From: CAYTEO01 sp964436825
GTDB lineage: Bacteria; Krumholzibacteriota; Krumholzibacteriia; LZORAL124-64-63
DNA length: 64,000 nucleotides
Assembly (NCBI GenBank): GCA_964436825.1
Contig: CAYTEO010000001.1
Coordinates: 128,628 to 192,627, forward strand
Reading direction: 5' to 3'
Shown here one piece after another: positions 60,837-64,000 of this stretch. The notes below the pieces were generated by a model. It ran no database searches and was not told the origin of the DNA. It saw only the letters and a program-made list of their open reading frames with translations. Both the position numbers and the translations under genes were made by a program. How positions within the stretch are numbered: position 1 is the first letter of the stretch; each line of letters begins with the position of its first letter.

Positions 60837-62291
60837 TCATCCGTCCGATTCCTGATGGGTCGGGGGCACCTCCCCGGACAGGGCCGCCGTCAGCAGCTCC
60901 CGCAGCCGGCGCGGGTCACCCCTCCCCTCCAGGCGCGCCAGGGTGCGGCCGACGAAGAACTCCAGCAGGCCGGTCTTGCCCGCCCGCCAGGCGGCGGCCT
61001 GCTCGGGGTGGGCGGCGACGGTCTCGGCGACGACGCGATCGACCTCGTCGTCGGCGACCGACGCGCCCAGCAGCCCGAGGCGCGCGGCGATCCCCGCGGG
61101 ATCGCCCCCCTCGTCGACCAGGACGTCGAAGACGCGCCGGGCCGCCTGGCGGGTCAGTTCCCCCCGGGACAGCAGCCGCAACAGCCGGCCCAGCACCTCG
61201 CCGTCGACCGGCAGCGCGGCCGGATCGCAGCCGCGGGAGACGGCCGCGGCGGTCCACTCCCCCCGCAGCCAGCGGGCGGCCAGCAGCGGGTCGCCGCACG
61301 CCGCCGCCGCCGCGTCGAACAGGCCCGTCAGGGTCGGCGAGTCGGCCAGGACGGTCGCCGTCTCGTCGTCCAGGCCCAGACCGGCCAGCCGCGCTTCCCG
61401 CGCGTGGGGCGGCTCCCAGCCGGGCGGCGGCCCCTCGGCGAGCAGGGCGCCGTCGAGGACCAGGGGCGGCAGGTCGGGCTCGGGGAGGTAGCGGTAGTCG
61501 GGCGCCTCCTCCTTGCCGCGCAGGAAGACGGTGACGCCGCGCCGCTCGTCCCAGCCGCGGGTCTGGTCGACGATCGGCTCCCCCCGCGCCAGCAGGTCGC
61601 GCTGGCGGGAGATCTCGGCCGCGACGGCCCGGGCTATCCCGCGCAGGGAATTGAGGTTCTTCAGCTCGACCCGCCCGCCCGCGGGCCGGCCGTCGTCGCC
61701 GCGCAACGAGACGTTGGCGTCGCAGCGCATGGTGCCGCGCTCCAGGTCGCCGTCGCCGACACCGAGTTCGCGGACCAGTTGCCGCAGGCGGCGCACGCAG
61801 GCCGCCGCCTCCCGGCCGTCGCGCAGGTCCGGCTCGGTGACGATCTCCACCAGCGGCGCCCCGGCGCGGTTCGGATCGACGAGCGTGCCGTCGCGGCCGT
61901 GGACCAGCCGCGCCGCGTCCTCCTCCAGGTGGAGGCGACGGACCCGCACCCTCCTCTGCCGCGACGGCGGGCCGACGACGATCTCTCCGCCACTCGCCAG
62001 CGGCTCCTCCTGCTGGGTGATCTGGTAGTTGCGCGGCAGGTCGGGGTAGAAGTACTGCTTCCGCTCGAAACGGCTGGCCGCGGCGACGGTCGCCCCCAGG
62101 GCGCGGGCCAGCCGCGCGGCCAGCCGGACCGCCTCGCGGCCGGGCACCGGCAGGGTGCCGGGCAGGCCGAGACAGACCGGGCAGACGGCGTCGCCCGGCG
62201 GCAGGTCGGTCCGGTTGGGACAGCCGCAGAACAGCTTCGTGCGGGTCCTGAGCCGGACGTGGATCTCCAGGCCGATCACCGGCGTCGCCAC
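60837..62291 (-). CDS. gatB: aspartyl/glutamyl-tRNA amidotransferase subunit B
   Basis: 484 residues from a GTG at 62291 preceded by AGGAGG; a second GTG at 62279 is possible but would shorten the conserved start (PVIGLEIHVRL). Zinc-site region (LFCGCPNR ... CPVCLGLPGTLPV), RNYQITQQEEP, LHLEEDAARLVH, DPNRAGAPLVEIVTEPD and CDANVSLR are all family signatures. The C-terminal tail domain (YqeY-like) is complete. GatB activates the Glu or Asp on misacylated tRNA for amidation. It overlaps gatA by 16 bases. Confidence 0.96.
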   Translation of the reverse strand: MATPVIGLEIHVRLRTRTKLFCGCPNRTDLPPGDAVCPVCLGLPGTLPVPGREAVRLAARLARALGATVAAASRFERKQYFYPDLPRNYQITQQEEPLASGGEIVVGPPSRQRRVRVRRLHLEEDAARLVHGRDGTLVDPNRAGAPLVEIVTEPDLRDGREAAACVRRLRQLVRELGVGDGDLERGTMRCDANVSLRGDDGRPAGGRVELKNLNSLRGIARAVAAEISRQRDLLARGEPIVDQTRGWDERRGVTVFLRGKEEAPDYRYLPEPDLPPLVLDGALLAEGPPPGWEPPHAREARLAGLGLDDETATVLADSPTLTGLFDAAAAACGDPLLAARWLRGEWTAAAVSRGCDPAALPVDGEVLGRLLRLLSRGELTRQAARRVFDVLVDEGGDPAGIAARLGLLGASVADDEVDRVVAETVAAHPEQAAAWRAGKTGLLEFFVGRTLARLEGRGDPRRLRELLTAALSGEVPPTHQESDG

Positions 62292-63730
62292 GGCACCTCC
62301 TCCCGCCAGGGGAAGCGGGTCGCCCGCTCCAGGGCACCACCCAGCCGCAGCAGCGTCTCCTCGGCCAGGGGCGGACCGACCAGCTGGACCCCGACGGGCA
62401 GCCCGTCGCCGTCCACCGCGACCGGCACGGTCAGGGCCGGCAGGCCGGCCAGGCTGGCCGGGACGGTCCAGCGATCGCTGCGGGCCATGGCCGTCGGGGT
62501 GTCCAGCCGCTCGCCGCGACCGAAGCTGACCGTGTCCATCACCGGCAGCAGCAGGGCGTCGACATCGCGCCAGATCGCCTGCAGTCGCCGGGCGAGGCGG
62601 TGCCGCTCGGCCACGGCGCGAGCGTACGAGCGCTGCCGGTGCCCGTGGGAGAGGACGAACGTGCCCAGCAGGATCCGCCGCTTCACCTCCGGCCCGAACC
62701 CCCCGCTGCGGCAGCGGCGCAGCAGCGCATCGTAGTCGTCGCCGCCGCGGCGACGGCCGGTGAACGTCCCGTCGAAGCGGGCCAGGTTCGCCGACGCCTC
62801 GGCCGCGGCCAGGACGGTGTAGGCCGCCAGGGCCCGGTCCGGCGACGGGATCCCGACCGTCCGGAAGCGGACACCGGCGGCCTCCAGGAGGCGGCGGGCC
62901 GACGCGAGGGCCTCCGCCACCGCCGGGGCGACACCGGCGAGGGCCGCGTCGTCGGCGACGGCGACGGTCAACCCGTGCGGCGCGGCGCTGGCCGCGGCGA
63001 CGGGGTCGCCCACCGGCACGTCGAGCGTCGTCGCGTCGTGCGGATCCGGTCCGGCGACGACGGCATAGACCGCGGCGCAGCCGGCGACACTGCGGGCCAG
63101 CGGCCCGACGACGTCCAGCGACGAGGCGAAGGCCACCAGCCCGAAGCGCGAGACCCGGCCCCAGGTCGGTTTCAGGCCGACCAGACCGCAGCAGTGGGCC
63201 GGCTGACGGACGCTGCCGCCGGTATCGCTGCCCAGCGCCGCCCAGACCTGCCCGTCGGCGACGGCGGCCGCCGCGCCGCTGCTCGACCCGCCGGGGACCC
63301 GGTCCGGGGCCCACGGATTGCCTGTCGGGCCGAAGCCGGAGTGCTCCCCCGACGAGCCCATGGCGAACTCGTCCATGTTCGTCCCGCCGACCACCAGCGC
63401 CCCGGCCCGCCTCAGCCGCGCCACGACCGAGGCGTCGTAGGTGGCGACGTGGTCCGCCAGCAGCCGCGACGCGCAGTCCAGGGGGCGGCCGGCGCAGGCC
63501 AGGTTCGCCTTGACGGCGACCGGGACGCAGGCCAGGGGCGACCCGGACGGCGGCGGGGCGCCGGCCGCCTCCCCCGGGCCGGCCAGCCGCCACCGCCAGG
63601 CGTTCAACGCCGGCTCCCGCGCCGTGGACCGCTCCAGGGCGGCGGCCAGCACGGCGGCGGGCTCCAGCTGCCCGGCGGCGAAGGCCCGGCGCAGCTCCGG
63701 CAGGGTCACCGGCCACGACCGCTCAGCCAT
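62276..63730 (-). CDS. gatA: aspartyl/glutamyl-tRNA amidotransferase subunit A
   Basis: 484 residues. Amidase-signature fold with the catalytic triad Lys74 (VAVKANL), Ser149 (PGGSSSG) and nucleophile Ser173 (DTGGSVRQPA). It releases ammonia from glutamine for GatB. The ATG has GGAGG upstream and overlaps the gatC stop by 8 bases (ATGGCTGA), the usual tight coupling of gatCAB. The presence of GatCAB implies that glutaminyl- and/or asparaginyl-tRNA is made indirectly. Confidence 0.97.
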   Translation of the reverse strand: MAERSWPVTLPELRRAFAAGQLEPAAVLAAALERSTAREPALNAWRWRLAGPGEAAGAPPPSGSPLACVPVAVKANLACAGRPLDCASRLLADHVATYDASVVARLRRAGALVVGGTNMDEFAMGSSGEHSGFGPTGNPWAPDRVPGGSSSGAAAAVADGQVWAALGSDTGGSVRQPAHCCGLVGLKPTWGRVSRFGLVAFASSLDVVGPLARSVAGCAAVYAVVAGPDPHDATTLDVPVGDPVAAASAAPHGLTVAVADDAALAGVAPAVAEALASARRLLEAAGVRFRTVGIPSPDRALAAYTVLAAAEASANLARFDGTFTGRRRGGDDYDALLRRCRSGGFGPEVKRRILLGTFVLSHGHRQRSYARAVAERHRLARRLQAIWRDVDALLLPVMDTVSFGRGERLDTPTAMARSDRWTVPASLAGLPALTVPVAVDGDGLPVGVQLVGPPLAEETLLRLGGALERATRFPWREEVPWRRR

Positions 63731-63786
63731 CGTCGTCCTCCCGGCGCAGGACCGGCGGGACCGGGAGCATCCCGCTCGCGTCGCGC
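63723..63786 (-). CDS. gatC: aspartyl/glutamyl-tRNA amidotransferase subunit C, C-terminal fragment
   Basis: In the frame ending at the TGA (63725-63723), the last 20 codons before the contig end read RDASGMLPVPPVLRREDDDG. A VP-x-VL motif near the C-terminus is typical of GatC, and the stop overlaps gatA as in gatCAB operons. The rest is lost because position 63787 begins adapter sequence. Confidence 0.7.
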
Positions 63787-63852
63787 CTGTCCCCTATATA
63801 CATTTCCGAGCCCACGAGATAGGCAGCACCCTCGTACGCCGACATTTGCTTG
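63787..63852 (+). other. Nextera read-through adapter (non-genomic)
   Basis: Positions 63787-63820 match the 34-base Nextera read-1 read-through sequence at 29 of 34 positions, and all five differences are C/T transitions (TATACACATCTCCGAGCC in the adapter, TATATACATTTCCGAGCC here). The next eight bases (AGGCAGCA) differ by one from index N703 (AGGCAGAA). 63829-63852 matches the flow-cell end (ATCTCGTATGCCG ... TGCTTG) at 18 of 24. Confidence 0.92.
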
Positions 63853-64000
63853 ACATCACAAACCCAAAACATTGCAAAATAGTAGCTGTATCATAGTTCC
63901 ACACCCAATCAGCCCCACATCACTTCATCTTCAACCAACTCACTCACCGCCTCACACCCTTATCCTATCATTACATCCTTCCTTTTCTATTTCCTCTTTT
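63853..64000. other. low-complexity noise beyond the adapter
   Basis: The 148 bases after the adapter are C/T/A-rich with almost no G and end in runs such as CCTTTTCTATTTCC. They differ sharply from the rest of the window and hold no gene or signal. They look like bases called past the end of the library fragment. Confidence 0.85.

Noticed and set aside
63731..63900. AT-rich upstream promoter region for gatCAB
   Set aside because: From 63787 the sequence is library adapter and noise, not chromosome; 63723-63786 is the end of gatC.

Overview
This is a GC-rich (roughly 70%) bacterial chromosome fragment. It carries ordinary bacterial housekeeping genes (purA, engB, lon, tig-clpP-clpX, xseAB, gatCAB), two tRNAs, Gram-negative envelope genes (outer-membrane barrels, signal peptides, a lipoprotein) and many c-type cytochromes. 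There is no 16S rRNA. From gene content and style (multihaem cytochromes, secreted proteins with a shared short C-terminal motif, FGE-like and lamin-tail secreted proteins) I would guess an uncultured lineage near the FCB group, such as Krumholzibacteriota or Eisenbacteria. That placement is an inference, not a demonstration. I see no prophage, insertion sequence or CRISPR array. The last ~214 bases are not genomic: they match the Nextera read-through adapter followed by noise, so position ~63786 is the end of a contig.

Layout. 1-5413 (minus): an electron-transfer operon made of a 7-haem cytochrome, an NHL-repeat protein, a 6-haem cytochrome with the haem-site pattern of the Geobacter filament cytochrome OmcS, a 5-haem cytochrome with two odd haem sites, and an outer-membrane beta-barrel cut by the window edge. 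5.7-12.3 kb: a four-S1-domain protein, a cysteine desulfurase/NadA pair, a beta-propeller lipoprotein and an exported oligoendopeptidase F. 12.3-22.5 kb (minus): tRNA-Lys, purA, a temptin-like secreted protein, engB, lon, clpX, clpP, tig, tRNA-Leu and a sigma-54 response regulator. 22.5-27.8 kb (minus): a five-gene operon for 2-oxoacid:ferredoxin oxidoreductase, alanine dehydrogenase and CoA-transferase. 27.9-36 kb: crotonase, three-subunit acyl-CoA carboxylase, two small barrels, aminopeptidase T, methylmalonyl-CoA epimerase and a secreted protein. 36.5-43.8 kb: xseB, xseA, a MATE exporter, pepA, and a plus-strand symporter/YIP1/DUF2752 operon. 44-47.7 kb: a 5-haem c554-like cytochrome, an unrecognised 438-residue protein and a secreted C39-like protease. 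47.8-54.6 kb (minus): three acyl-CoA dehydrogenases, 3-hydroxyacyl-CoA dehydrogenase and thiolase, interrupted by a dead FGE-like gene. 54.8-63.8 kb (minus): a lamin-tail secreted protein, meaB, methylmalonyl-CoA mutase large and small subunits, gatB, gatA and the tail of gatC.

How the genes fit together. Exported and cytosolic peptidases, a dicarboxylate/amino-acid symporter, alanine dehydrogenase and the VOR-type oxidoreductase suggest growth on peptides and amino acids, with reduced ferredoxin as a product. Acyl-CoA dehydrogenases, crotonase, 3-hydroxyacyl-CoA dehydrogenase and thiolase form a beta-oxidation (or reverse) set. Carboxylase, epimerase and mutase with MeaB complete the propionyl-CoA to succinyl-CoA route, spread over three loci. 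The cytochrome/barrel operon would offer an extracellular sink for the electrons. Transcription signals are clear: many sigma-70-like promoters with 17-base spacers (TTGACN/TATATT at both tRNAs), three promoters so close to the ATG that leaderless mRNAs are likely, and numerous 9-14 bp terminator hairpins.
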